The notes below the pieces were generated by a model. That model had not been told where the DNA came from. It saw only the letters and a program-made list of their open reading frames with translations, and did not search any database. A program made the translations under genes and the position numbers. 52,500 bases of DNA from Symbiodinium natans (Eukaryota > Sar > Dinophyceae > Suessiales > Symbiodiniaceae), in NCBI GenBank assembly GCA_905221605.1, contig CAJNDS010000616.1:1-52500 (forward strand). Reading direction: 5' to 3'. The first letter of the stretch is position 1; every line of letters begins with the position of its first letter. Positions 10,272-22,730 of the stretch are shown here, piece by piece.

Positions 10272-11118
10272 CTGTGCGAAAGAGCCAATCGAAGCCAAGC
10301 CTTAAGCCCCACACCCTAAACCCGAAAAGCCTAAAGTCTGAAACCCTAATCCCTAAAACCTACCAAGCCTTGTGTTGGAGGATCCGCAGAGCCTCGGAAG
10401 GAAGAAAACAGATCAAGGGTTTTACGGGGTTTAGGGTTTGCATGGGGTTTAGGGGTTTGGAGTTTGGGTTTAGGGCTCCGGGGAACTCAAATATGAAGAA
10501 CTTGTTCGATGTAGGCTGCCATGTAGATTTCCTTGTGACGAAGCTGCCATGAGGCTAAACTGTAACAAAGCCTTAAGCCGGAAATTCCAAAACTGTCCAC
10601 GTACCTTCAAGCATCAGACTCTTCTGCATGTGTGTAATCATTGTGTATCCAGCTGGGGGTAGAACCCTAAACTCCATAAACCCTTATGAGCCCTTAAGGG
10701 TGTCTCATACTGCTGCCCAAGCTTCCGGTGTCGTATTGCTGCGGCTGGAATGATCTTGGGAGGGCGACGCGACTTAACATGCAACTGGGCGCCGGGGCCC
10801 CCATGTTTTGGGCTCAATGAGGCTTGTAGGTCAGAATAGCCTGGTCCCGGTTTCACCCCTGGGTTGAGGGTTTTTTGGATTACCCCCTCGGAGCTTCAAA
10901 ATCTCCTCAAAAGCCTGTCGAACTTGCATCTCCCGATTGAGCAAACAGTTCCTTGTTCCCATGGTTCTCTAGGGTCAGGCTGGGATTGTCTTTGATATGC
11001 GTGATGCTTCTTTCTCAGCCCCTCTTCCGCTTTCTACGACGGGTTGGGTGCCTGGAAGCCGGCGACCCAAAACATTACTACCCCTGAGCCCTGCAGGGCT
11101 TGCAGGCCAACGTGGCCC
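10266..11118. other. Region with degenerate telomere-like words, otherwise featureless
   Basis: CCCTAAACCC-type words at about 10306-10360 and TTTAGGG-type words at 10415-10475 lie in opposite orientation around a unique stretch. No coding or RNA feature recognised. Confidence 0.5.
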
Positions 11119-11137
11119 GGGGGGGGGGGGGGGGGGG
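11119..11137 (+). repeat. Homopolymer G19
   Basis: Nineteen consecutive G. Exact length is uncertain in any sequencing technology. Confidence 0.9.
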
Positions 11138-13490
11138 CGTTTTGAGCGTTTTGAATTAGGATCTTTTCTTTCTCTCACAGAAGCCCTTGGCAGCACCCCG
11201 CAAAGGGACCCCATCTAGAAGCACCCCCGCATGGGCAGGTCTCTCTGTTGGACGCCTTAAAACCGCGCCTCTGCGATTTTGTCACGGGAACCCAACGGAG
11301 CCATAAATTACCAGGGCTTCTGTAGATTCATGCGAGGTGCTGCGCCGCCGGCGGGAACGGAATGGGCGCATAGGACCAGTGACCTTTCGCTCAGTCCATT
11401 CGCTGCAAGCAAATTGAGCGAATCAATGCCGGTCTCATTCGCAGCCAAAAGAGCGAATCTGAATAGCGTGTGATGGTCTTGTACTGATGCAAGAGTGATG
11501 AAATCTCATACTCCAAATGGCAAGGAACAGCAATTGTAGAGACCAAAGTCATCAGTAGTCTAAGCAGAACGGCAAAGACATGAATAACAGTGGCTTGTCA
11601 CAAGCATGGTACACAAATGCCCCTTGCGCAGCCTGCAAGGAGTTCAGGGTGCGCGGCACCTAGTTCTTGGCTTTGGATGCAGAGAAGTCAGGCTGGCATC
11701 CGGGGGCTGCGGGAAGCGGAACCGGCACATTATTCACATGGCACATCATGAGCGGTCGCTGTGAGACTGCAGCCCTGGGCTCTACTACAAAAAAAATAGG
11801 GGACCAAAACGTATCTCATATCCCCCAGTCAGCGGAGCCGAGGCGCCGCGTTAGCAAACCCTTCACACTCAACCGAGCTGTGAGAAAACCACGGGGAGTC
11901 CTCAATCTCAACGATCTCCGGCGTGGCGTCGAAAGACACGCGCCTGAGTTCAGAAGACGGCTTCGGGTTTACAGTGTTCGGTCTAGGGCTTGGTAATCAG
12001 GGTGTCGGAGGGGATCTAAGAAGGATTTGAGGGGTTGGGCTTGGGTTCCTGAGGGCTCCGGGGCTTGGACCTGGTGCGCCGGTGCTCGCGGTCCGTGGTC
12101 TTTGGCTGCTCCTGGGCTTCTTGCTTTTAGGTGGGGGGTTTCCTGCTTTACACAAACCCTTTAACTAAGGAGCGCCAGGAGAGCCACTGTACCAGGTGGG
12201 TACCCTTTTTCACAAGGCTTCGATCGGGAGAATAGCAGGCTTCTTAGTTAAGGCCTGTTCCTGCATGACCACAGCAATCAGGGAGAATCAGCCCTGAGGG
12301 CCCGGGTGCCCCTTCTCGTGGAATAGGTGTCGTAAAGATGAGAAGATGAAAGCTTCGCTGCAACAGAGCGGAACGCATCCAACGCAAGGTCAAAAGCATG
12401 AAAATTACATCCACACGAAAAGATGCAAAAGCCCGAGCACCTTCTTTAAACCCCAAAGCCCCCTTAAAAGCCCCTACGCGTGCCCACCAGAAGGAGGCTT
12501 TGAAGTCTAGAAGGAAGCTGGGAGGGCTGCCGCAGCTGCCACCATCGCCTCGGCTGCCTTGCGGAACGAGTTTCCTTCGGCTAGGTTGCTTACGGTTTAG
12601 GGAAGCTGATCTTCTGGTGCCATGGTTGTTCAAGGTGTTGCTTTAGTCCTGCTTTTTGTTCTTTGGTCTTTTGCTTTGGTCCTGTTTCTGTTCTTGGCTC
12701 TTTGAAGCAGGCAGGGTTGTGTTTCATCATCATCTCTAGTCTTGGAGTTATGGGTTTGGGCGGAAGGGTCCTGGCGGGCCAAGGGGGAGGATGCGGTTAG
12801 ACTCAAACAAACCCCAAACCGCAAAGTGCTGAACTGGAAGTCCTGAAGCAGAAAACCTTAGTTCGAAAGGGGGAGGCTGTTCAAGGACTTACCCTGTATT
12901 GCTGAGAAACTTGTGGATAGGGTATCGGCACTCTGGGCAGACCGACGGCAACCTGTAAGGCTTCATGGGCTTGATTTATGGGGTGATAGGGCTTCAGCCT
13001 AGGATGGGAGAAGACAATTCCACATCTGGGACCCTGGGACGGGAGAAGAAAACACATTGACTTCTACTTGCTGTGTTCGTGTGTCCCATTTCCTGCAGCA
13101 CTCTGGAAAAGACCTGCCTCCTCCTGGTCCATGGCAGAAATCTGATGCTGCCAAGCCGAACCCTTGTCCCTCAGGATGCATGGCAGACGTTAGGCCCAAA
13201 CAGAATCAGGACTGCAACCGCATGATGGAGTTCCTATCGCAGGATGCGGTTCCTATATGGATCTATATGATGTACAGGTCGGGCTGGGATCCAGGCCAGG
13301 TGGTCTCCTGCGGCACTGCCGGTTCAAATGAGACTTGAGGGACAAGCCCAGGATAACGAAACTACCGTGGCGGCAATCGTGCCGCAACCCTTTAACCCCT
13401 CCCCCCCTCCCCACCCTAAACAGGTCTTAAGGCGACGCTCGCCGTGTCTTGGCTGGACCTTTCGCTCAGCATGACCCTTGCAACCTTGAA
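11138..13490. other. No recognised feature
   Basis: Frames up to 129 codons (minus, 12244-12633) were read without finding a domain. The stretch 12650-12710 is built from TTCTTTGGTC/TTTGCTTTGGTC-like words. Confidence 0.4.
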
Positions 13491-13492
13491 CC

Positions 13493-13556
13493 CTGAGCCC
13501 TAGACCCTAAACCCTAAATTACAAGGGTTTAGGGTTTAGGGGTTTCGGGTTTAGGG
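13493..13556. repeat. Inverted telomere-like repeats, hairpin-capable
   Basis: CCCTAAACCCT (13505-13515) faces AGGGTTTAGGG (13524-13534) across an 8-base loop, with further TTTAGGG-like units to 13556. The C-rich strand comes first and the G-rich second. That is opposite to an end-to-end chromosome fusion, which on one strand would read TTTAGGG then CCCTAAA. Confidence 0.85.
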
Positions 13557-14040
13557 CTTTCCATATTTCATGACCTTCAACCCTCGCGGTCTCCGCAATT
13601 GACACTGCCCTCGTTCTTGTCTTGCTAGGTGGGTCTTTTGCGCAGCCCCCCAGGGTTCGTCCCTTCCCCGCCTCCCCTTTGCCGTCTTTGTTTTCTTCGT
13701 GACGATCCGACCCATCTTCTTCTTCCTTAATTACCCTGTTCCACTCTTCCGCTTCTCCATCCCTCACCCCGCCTCTTCCATTGCACATTCTCGTTGCCAT
13801 ACGTATGCAATGACACTATATGCAGAGCGTTTTCGCGCTATGTACCCGTGCGTCTTTGGCTACTAACTATACACGGTTGTTTGCCTATGGCGCATCTTCT
13901 TGTTTTGCTTAGTAGTGTTCGTCGCTTACTGACTGTGCGGTTGCTTTGTTTGTTGGTGCATCTTCGCTTAATTCCTGTCTGCAGCTGTTTTGCTTATGAC
14001 GGTGCGGGTTTGCCTACTGCGTGGTTGTTGGAAACATAGA
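13557..14040. other. Pyrimidine-rich stretch, no gene
   Basis: 13560-13800 is C/T-rich on the + strand; 13800-14035 is T-rich and loosely self-similar (GCGCATCTTCTTG, GGTGCATCTTCGC). No family signal. Confidence 0.4.
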
Positions 14041-16978
14041 TGCGGACCTCAAGAGCCGCGTGATCGGGAGAATATGATTTAGCAATATGCGGTTGCGAGC
14101 ATGTCATCAGGTGTGTTCGCCGAATGCACCAAGGAAGATGCACGAACACGCCCTCACACAGACCGCGATTTAATCTGAACTGCAACTCAAGCTCCCCCTC
14201 TGCATGCGCGGAGACTGCGGCGATCCAGGTCCGTGGAGCTCCACAAAGCACGCGTTTGAGCTAAAAAGATGTGTGCGATCGAAACCGTGGTCTCTAGCTG
14301 CTCAAGATCCCCGCGTAACCATCAAGCTTAAGTATATCCCAAATCAAAGGTCCTATTGATAGTAGCTACGCTACCTTTCGTGATTATAGTGTGCATTTCC
14401 TTCAATGAATTATTGCACCCTCCTCCCCCCTTTTGCCCGGAGCCTGGGATTGGTAGATGGCGACCACAGGCAGCATGAGCCTCAGAAACCCGCAAGAGAA
14501 GGAACATGCAGGAACCTTTCGCGAATTAAATGCCACAGCCAGGGACGCGGCATGCAGCCGTAGTAAGGGTCGTACACGACCGTGTAGCACCCATTCCTTG
14601 CAGCAAGATGTGTGGGCACACGTTCGCATCCTAAAAAAACTCTGGACTGTTGGAGTGGCTTTTCGTGTCCCCATGGTCTCTCTCACTACGCTGGCACAAG
14701 CAAGGCTGGTTTCGGGGGGTTGCAGCTCATGTTGTTTGCTCAGGGATTGAAAGGCAACCTTTCCCATTTAAGGCAACTTGCCACTAGTACAATACACGTG
14801 CACAGGGGGACCGCCAATTATTTTGCCCATTATCTTGACTGGTCATGCCGCAACCTCTTGCCCCACCTACTTCCCGGCTTGCACAAGTAGAGGTCTGAGA
14901 GATGCCCGAAGGGAGGGTTGCAAGGGGCAACTGGGGTGGGGGGGGGGGTTCCACTTGCCACTCGCCTCTCACTTCTTCAAAAATTCAATAGCACTGCGAG
15001 AGCATACCAAGATCACCTAAATATGAACCCCACAACTGACTCCAACACCAAATTAAAGTGAGCAGCCCAAGACCAACTCAGGGTCCAAAAGCGCGACGGC
15101 TCTGCACTTCACAAGGAACACGTGCACAGGAAGGCGAGAGTGCCATTTGCAGCATCATAAAATTCTAATCCCCTTCCAAGAGATGCGTCAAGCCAACCCT
15201 CAGAGCCCGAAGTGCGTTCGAGACTTTTGCAATACCTCTTGAAACTTGCGGGACCCGTATGGACATTTCTCAAGATGCTATTCATCCAACATGTGTCGCG
15301 GAATGCGTCTACGTGGGGGTCCGCCTCATGTCAAGGATAAAAATTTGCCTACCGCATAGGAGATGAGAAAGTAAAGTTTTCGCATTTCAAGTGCACTTCT
15401 TCACGACAATATAACGTGAAGGTATTCTATAAGGCATATAATTAAGGGTTTAAGTTGCATTTCAACAGTCACGCAGACACAGTTGGCACTAATTCCCACC
15501 CAGGGCCGACATGTTTCAATATGAGGGCAAGAGATTGCGGTTGAGATTCATAACGAAGACATAGAGTTGACATAACATGGTTCAAGCGCCCTTGAGCTGC
15601 AAATACCCTCAGATCTGCACGAGCTGGACCCAGCTCTAAGTCACCGCCGAGCGGGACTCCAAGAGTGGGGGCAAGTTTGGGCACAGGCCACGCTGCCGCT
15701 GCCATGACCTGCGTGAGTTGGGTTAGGAGTCAGCATATCTGCTAAGAAACATCGACTTTGGAGCTATGCCAGTCCTACTTCTGAGGGTCGTGCAACTGGT
15801 GGAAGAACAGGCTCGAGAATTCTTGGAGACTCTGGAGCCGTTCGCTGCGTGGCAAGATGCCAAGACCGGCTTAAAGGTTTTAGGCTTATTGTACCCTTCA
15901 TCCTGCAGGTCGCTGTGCATAACTGTGTTTAGGGTCTAAGGGCCTCTTAATGCCATGAGCGCATATCGCTCTGGTGGCTCCCTAACACCAGCTAATGACC
16001 CCACAAGCACTAAAGCCTGACAAGCCCTAGTGAGCGCAGGGCGCCTGAACCTACTCATGATCAACAAGCCCCTCAAATCATCATATTGTCGGTCTATGTT
16101 TGCTGTGCTTCCGGCAGCAAGCAAACCGACGAACCCGTAGACGAAGAACATTCCTCTGTCTGCTCGCTGCACTCAGAAGTACGAGCAGTGTTGGCTCGCA
16201 GTCGACAACAACAACTCAATGGCCCTATAAACCCTGCACGCCACAAAGCCATGCCAAAGAGAACCCGACGCCACCCACCTCCCGGCCCATCCCCCGCCTT
16301 CGGAAACAGGGTCAGGTGCTGGAGGGCTCGGCTCTTATGGGAATCTTGACAGCCGGCACTCACAGTGCAATCATGGATAAGTGAAGCTATTCCTCAGCCC
16401 AAACCCACATCTGTGCTGGCCACGACATGGGTGATGGCTTTTGGGGCGTGACAATGCGAAGATTGAACAGTTAGGAACCCTCAAAGGATCCCCTAACTCT
16501 GCAAGCTTCGACGGGAGGCTCAGGCGTCTAGGGTGTGTGGGAAACCCGCCCAGAGGCCCCAAATATACGACCTAAGTGCAGGGTGGACATCAAACCCCGT
16601 GCCGGGGCACGTCTTTTTATCGCTTTTTGTGGTGACCTCTCCAAATGCCATCACCAGCTGCCCCCGTCGGCGGTGCGGCCAACATGAACTGCTAGCAAGT
16701 TGTGCTTCCAAATCTGTGGCAAGTTATGCTGTGCAAACCCAATGTGTGCGTGCGTGTTGGGCTGAAACTTCCCGAGGTGGTGCATCCCCGTGTCGTCCAT
16801 TGCTTTTTGATGGCGCTTCCTGCATCGGTGTTGCTGTGGCCTCCTTTGAAGCTGATGTCTGAATCCTGCCTTCGAGCATTGTCACCTTCTTCTTTTGGCA
16901 CCCTTACTGCGCAGCTGAAGAAATTCGACCCTACCTGGTCTTTGGGTCTTCTAGTGCCACTCCCTACGCCGCTCCCTG
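14041..16978. other. No recognised feature
   Basis: Almost 3 kb without a repeat, RNA or protein-family signal that I can support. It contains one G-rich run near 14934-14948 and an ACACGTGCACAGG word repeated near 14793 and 15118. This is one of the larger blank stretches of the window. Confidence 0.4.
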
Positions 16979-17625
16979 CGCAGAAATGCACATGCTGGCA
17001 CCTTGGAAGAGGACAAGTCTTGGTGCATCATGCACCGAGGGCAAATGGCTTTTTTCTGATGAAACTCGCTCCTGCGGATGCTGGTTGAATTTTAACTGGC
17101 AACCGCTGGTGGTGCGGCGGATGCTGGCTGCAGTTCAAGTGGCAACCGCTGGGGGTGCGTGTGCCGTGTGCCCCTGCGTGAGTTCAGTCTTCCCGAAAAC
17201 AAGGCATGGCAGAAGCGTATCCAGTTCTCCGAACACCAACTGGGGAGCATAGGATGTCCCAAGAGCCTCGGCTCTGCCTTGCATGAGACAAGAACCTCGG
17301 CAATGTAGGTTCATGTGTAGTTAGAGGGGTCACGAGAAGGCAGCAACAAAAATCATAAATGAGCAATGCATACGTACACGTGTCGGGGTTCGATGGCCAC
17401 AAATCAACGCAGATGCCACTTGTGAAACATGGGGCCCCTTGAAGCCAAGCACCTCCTCACTGAGCTTTGAGTGAGGAGTGAAGAAACCCTAAACCCTAAA
17501 TCCAAAACCCTAAATTCAAGCGCTAGACCCTTAGCCTAAACCCCAATTCCTAAACCCTAAAGCCTAAACCCTATAGACCCTAAACTCTCAACCCTAAACC
17601 CTATCGTTCAACCACACACGCACGG
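16979..17625 (+). repeat. Segmental duplication, copy 2, with insertions
   Basis: Counterpart of 9526-10165. Relative to copy 1 it carries an internal tandem duplication of about 43 bp (GGATGCTGGTTG.. and GGATGCTGGCTG.., 17077-17155). It also carries about 110 bp of extra telomere-like sequence near its 3' edge (17483-17604), and lacks two segments present in copy 1. Confidence 0.93.
17483..17604 (-). repeat. Degenerate CCCTAAA array inside the duplicated segment
   Basis: AACCCTAAA-like words repeat about ten times with irregular spacers. In copy 1 the equivalent point is only GAAGCCCTGAACCCTGTCG, so the array was gained in copy 2 or lost from copy 1. Confidence 0.88.
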
Positions 17626-17685
17626 ACGGAGATCAGGCACAGCGCGTGCCATCATCGCCTGCAAGCATGCTGTGTGCCATCCCCT

Positions 17686-17703
17686 AGGGTTTAGGGTTTA
17701 GGG
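17686..17703 (+). repeat. Short TTTAGGG patch
   Basis: Two and a half heptamers in the orientation opposite to the array 90 bp upstream. Confidence 0.8.
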
Positions 17704-18404
17704 TGCTTTACCAGGCTATTGAGGAGGGGAAGCAATCTCAGGCCGACTCTCCGCCGCGTCCAGGGCGTCCCAGTCGAAGTAGCATGCCCCAATCGACCTC
17801 GCCCCAAATGTCAAACGCAGATCAAAACCTTGAGCGCCCCAAAGCCTACACCTCCAAACCCCAACGCCTCCAAGCAAGAATCAACATCCTACGTTCTGAG
17901 CTGCACAACCTAACCCCGACACGTCAACACTCAGGCCGACACGCTTCGTGCTCTGCCGCATCAAGTGCAGCCCAGTCGAAGCACTGGAATCTGAGCAGCA
18001 GATTCGATTTCGGGTTCCGGGCCAATGGCATCCTCAACCCTTTTATTGAAGTCGCACTGAGGCGAGAGGTGCACCCAAAACTTGAACGCTCAACCACGAG
18101 CCCTGCAGTCACCTGCCACTTGAAGGGATCGTCGCCTCGGGAGGTGTCGAAGATAACAGGTTTAGAAGGCTTCTGGGGTTGATTGAGGTAGGCCTCAGAC
18201 CGTAAGACAATCTAGACGGCCTGCCTCATTCTATTACATTCTATTCCTCAGGCTCTCTCTAGGGCTTGCAGCAACATTGGCACAGGCTCTCTCTCTCATA
18301 AAACGCATGACCAGCATGTTCAGGTGTTCGACCCCCAGGGACCTTGTGAAGAAGAAGGAGCTACATCCTCAACTGAAGAACGGACACAGGCCTCGGAAAA
18401 CCCA
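17704..18404. other. No recognised feature
   Basis: A 159-codon + frame (17703-18182) lies here. Its composition is unremarkable, it has no known motif, and it starts inside a telomere-like patch, so it is not called a gene. Confidence 0.4.
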
Positions 18405-18840
18405 AAGCATCCGAGATTGAAAGCAAATCAAGCGCAAAGCCAAAAGCGGAGATTGGCTTTTGAAACAATCAATAGATCCAATCGCAGGCTTCGATTTCCA
18501 AAATTAAGAGCAAATTCTTGGAAAAAGCAAGCGCAGATGCCCCCAAAAACCGATCGCAGGAATCATCTGCTTCTTTTGAAAATCAAACGATGGTTTTTGA
18601 AAAACAAACGCAGGATTTTGGGCGGTTTTGAAAAAATCAAGCGATGATTTTTGCGCAGGATTTTGGGGCATTCCCAAAAATCAATCGCAGGATTTGAAGG
18701 CGTTTCCAAAAATCAATCGCAGGATTTTAGGGCATGTTGGATATCAATCGCAAGAAATTATGCATTCCAAAATCAATCGCATATTGGGGTGGCAATAAAT
18801 CGAGGATTGAGGGGTGCTTTTCAAAAATCCACCGATACAT
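18405..18840 (+). repeat. AATCAATCGCAGG minisatellite, block 1
   Basis: At least ten degenerate units of roughly 30-40 bp, each built on AAAATCAATCGCAGG followed by ATTTTGGGGC or similar. The cleanest copies are near 18675-18780. Units weaken toward the 5' end. The block ends directly at a TA microsatellite. Translated frames (KNQSQDFRA and the like) are products of the repeat. Confidence 0.9.
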
Positions 18841-18847
18841 CGATGGT

Positions 18848-18913
18848 ATATCTATATATGTATATATATATGTATTCTTTTCATTCTTGTATATATATAT
18901 ATATATCTATACA
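18848..18913. repeat. (TA)n-type microsatellite
   Basis: Interrupted TATATA with TATG and TATC steps. Confidence 0.92.
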
Positions 18914-18929
18914 AATGCTTTTGTCTTTA

Positions 18930-19134
18930 TACATATGATCAGAGCGCGCTGGTCCCCCCTCCCCCCCTCTATGGTACCCTGCCCGCCTGTGGTATGGTGT
19001 TGAGTCTGGGGTTTGGGGTTTCGGGTTAACGGTTTAGAGTTTAGGGGTTGGCGTTCAGGGTTCTAGGGTTTAGGGTTTAGGATCCAAGAATAGACAAATA
19101 CCCACCCGCCCATTGGGTCCCACATTAGGAAAAC
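18930..19134 (+). repeat. Composite cassette, copy 1
   Basis: It opens with GATCAGAGCG, then a C-rich run, GGTATGGTGT, a telomere-like TTTAGGG stretch at 19000-19080, and the landmark AAATACCCACCCG..CCATTGGGTCCC ending GGAAAACATA against a TA tract. The same order of parts occurs at 20688-21310. Confidence 0.9.
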
Positions 19135-19159
19135 ATATATATATATATATATATATATA
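19134..19159. repeat. (TA)n microsatellite
   Basis: Thirteen TA dinucleotides at the right edge of cassette copy 1, followed by C9 and C6 runs. Confidence 0.95.
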
Positions 19160-19360
19160 GTCCCCCCCCCTCCCCCCTTATGATCCACACCTATGGTTTT
19201 CCGGTCTTCGTCTTTGTCTGATTTTCTGCTTTTTCCGAAGAAAAATGCAGTAAAAACTGTACTGGAATACAAAAAGCTCTTGTATATTATCCCCTATAAA
19301 ACACTAGTGTTTTTATGTACATTCTATTTCTGAAATGTGTGTCTTGTGGCTCCATATAGT
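19160..19360. other. No recognised feature
   Basis: AT-rich, no repeat or gene seen. Confidence 0.4.
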
Positions 19361-19800
19361 TTTAGAAGGGCAGCCATTTGGAATTTGAATGCTTTTGAGG
19401 GTTTAGGGGTTTTTTGAAAATTTAGATGATCTGCGGAAGGCACCGGGGCTTCCCCAGACCATTTCAATCAAATTTTAAAATAATTAACATCCTTACTTTT
19501 TTTGAACGGGCAGCCCTTTTAAGATTTTAAGGGCTTTAAGGCATTTAAGCCATTCCAAATTTTCAGGATTTAAAAGGCGTGAAAGCCCTTAAAAACCTGA
19601 AAGCTTTTATCCCTAAAAATTCTAGAATACCTTAACATTGTAAACGGGCAGCCGTTCAAATTAAGGAAGTTACTTGATTTTAGAATTGAACATCAAATCC
19701 CTAAACTATAAAAGGACAGCCATTTACAACTGCAAGAATTTCAGGGCTTTAAGGGTTTGTAAAAATTTACATGGTCTAGGGAAGTCTGGGGAAGGCATCG
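19361..19800 (+). repeat. Degenerate 138-140 bp (perhaps 69-bp) repeat
   Basis: GGGCAGCC or GGACAGCC followed by a T/A-rich stretch occurs at 19371, 19511, 19649 and 19718 (position of CAGCC), i.e. spacings of 140, 138 and 69. GGAAGGCACCGGGGCTTCCC near 19435 is echoed by GGGGAAGGCATCGGGCC near 19790. The last unit contains CTAAACTATAAAAGG, close to the core word of the 1-300 satellite. Confidence 0.7.
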
Positions 19801-19907
19801 GGCCTTGCGCTTTCGGGTTTAGGGGCTACTGGGCTTGGATTTTTATTTAGGGTTGAAAGTAATATGTATATGTGTGTATGTAAATATATTATATATGCAG
19901 ATATGCA

Positions 19908-19927
19908 TGTATGTATGTATGTATGTA
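19908..19927. repeat. (GTAT)n microsatellite
   Basis: Five tetranucleotides, followed by the AC tract. Confidence 0.9.
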
Positions 19928-19951
19928 CACATCATGTAGAACAAGTATAAA

Positions 19952-20656
<705 letters not shown>

Positions 20657-20687
20657 ATGTGTGTATTCATATTTATATACGTGTATA

Positions 20688-21304
<617 letters not shown>

Positions 21305-21310
<6 letters not shown>

Positions 21311-21469
21311 TACATACATACATACGTACGTACGTACGTACGTACGTACGTACGTACGTACGTACGTACGTACGTACGTGCATGCATGCATGCATGCATA
21401 CATACACACATACATACATACATACATACACACACACACACGTATATATATATATATATATATATATAA
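21305..21469. repeat. Stepwise compound tetranucleotide microsatellite
   Basis: (ACAT)n, then (ACGT)n, then (GCAT)n, then (ACAT)n, (AC)n and (AT)n. Each type differs from its neighbour by one base. The ACGT and GCAT portions are self-complementary on both strands. Confidence 0.96.
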
Positions 21470-21477
21470 CTTTGCAT

Positions 21478-21775
21478 CCTCAAAAGCAAGCCCAGTAGCC
21501 CCTAAACCCTGAAGCACAAGGCCAAGCAGACGCCCAGGGCCCGACAGGGCCTAACCAAGGCCCAGCAAGCCCCTAAATCCAAAAAACCAAGACCAGTAGG
21601 TCCTAAACCTTAAAGCCCAAGGCTGAGTAGACCTTACCCAGGGCCCAGCAGACCCTAAACCCTAACGCCTATGAGACCAATAGGCCTCAGACCCTTACGG
21701 CCCAGCAGGCCCTTAACCATAAACCCAAGACCACTAGGCCCTAAACCCGAAAGCCCAAAGTTCAATAGGCCTCCG
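21478..21775 (-). repeat. Telomere-like minisatellite (CCCTAAACC / AAGCCCAAG / CAGTAGGCC)
   Basis: Irregular repetition of three words: CCCTAAACCC, AAGCCCAAG or AAGGCC, and CCAGTAGGCC or CCAGCAGGCC. They occur over about seven degenerate units, immediately after the TA end of the preceding microsatellite. Confidence 0.8.
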
Positions 21776-21977
21776 TTGGCCTACAGCGTGCCGATGCGCG
21801 CGAAAAGTGTGCCCACACACTTTCCTGGGCACAGGCCCACTCTCTCCTGGGCATGGGCACCCTCTTGCCTGGGCACAACGCCGGACCTTCTCCCAGAAAA
21901 GAGGATGCCTATGCCCACGAAAATTTGTGGCCTGTGCTGCTGAGGTAAGAGAGGTTTAGGTCAGTTTAGGGTAGGGT
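21776..21977. other. Short region with a CTGGGCA repeat
   Basis: CTTTCCTGGGCAC, CTCTCCTGGGCAT and CTTGCCTGGGCAC recur at about 25-30 bp spacing near 21820-21880. No gene seen. Confidence 0.5.
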
Positions 21978-22025
21978 GGGGGGGGGGGGGCGGGATGCCT
22001 TTGGGCGGGGGGGGGGGGGGGGGGG
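21978..22025 (+). repeat. Two G runs (G13 and G19)
   Basis: Homopolymer guanine at 21978-21990 and 22007-22025. Confidence 0.9.
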
Positions 22026-22059
22026 CGCGGAACTGGCGAACCGCCAACCGCGATCATAC

Positions 22060-22160
22060 ATGCATATTATATATGTATGTATATATATATATATACATAT
22101 TTATATCTATGTATTTATTCATTTATCTATTTATTCCTTTCTTCATCTATATATATCTAA
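22060..22160. repeat. (TA)/(TTTA)-type microsatellite
   Basis: TATATATA and TTTAT/TCTAT words, degenerate. Confidence 0.85.
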
Positions 22161-22244
22161 TGACGATTTAGCGTTCTTCTCATGTCTTCAGCCATCCTTC
22201 GCTGAAAATGTACGTGTTCTGAAAACTCAGTCGTCTGGCGGTGA

Positions 22245-22730
22245 GGATTGCAAAAAAAATCAATCGCAGGTCTGGGGGGGCCTCATTGAAAAATCAGTCA
22301 CAGGCCCGGGGGCCAAAAATCAATCGCAGGCCCGGGGGCCATTTTCCAAAATCAATCGCAGGGCCGGGTTCCATGTTGAAAAATCAACCGCAGGACTTTG
22401 GGATTTCTGAAAAGAAGCGATGATAGTCAAAAATCAAACGCAGGATTTTGGGCAATTTTGAACAATCAAGATAACCAAGCGAGGATTCTTGAAAATCAAT
22501 GCGGAAATCGGGGTGGCGCCGAAAAAATCAATCGCGGAAGTCGCGGCAGCTCCGAAAAAGAAAACAATCGCAGAATTCTCTAAAAATCAAGCGCGGATTT
22601 CTCTAAAAATCAATTGAGAGCCCTGCCTGATTGAGAAAATCAATCGAGATTGATTTTGGCCCCCGAGATAGATTTTGCAATCGAGATTGATTTTGGATAA
22701 AATCAAGCGCTCGTTTGATTTCAATCGCGG
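22245..22730 (+). repeat. AATCAATCGCAGG minisatellite, block 2
   Basis: Same core as 18405-18840: AAAATCAATCGCAGG, here followed by G/C-rich spacers such as GCCCGGGGGCC in the first half. From about 22620 some units are inverted (GAGATTGATTTTGG), so the block changes strand. Like block 1 it abuts a TA microsatellite, here on its 5' side. Confidence 0.9.
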
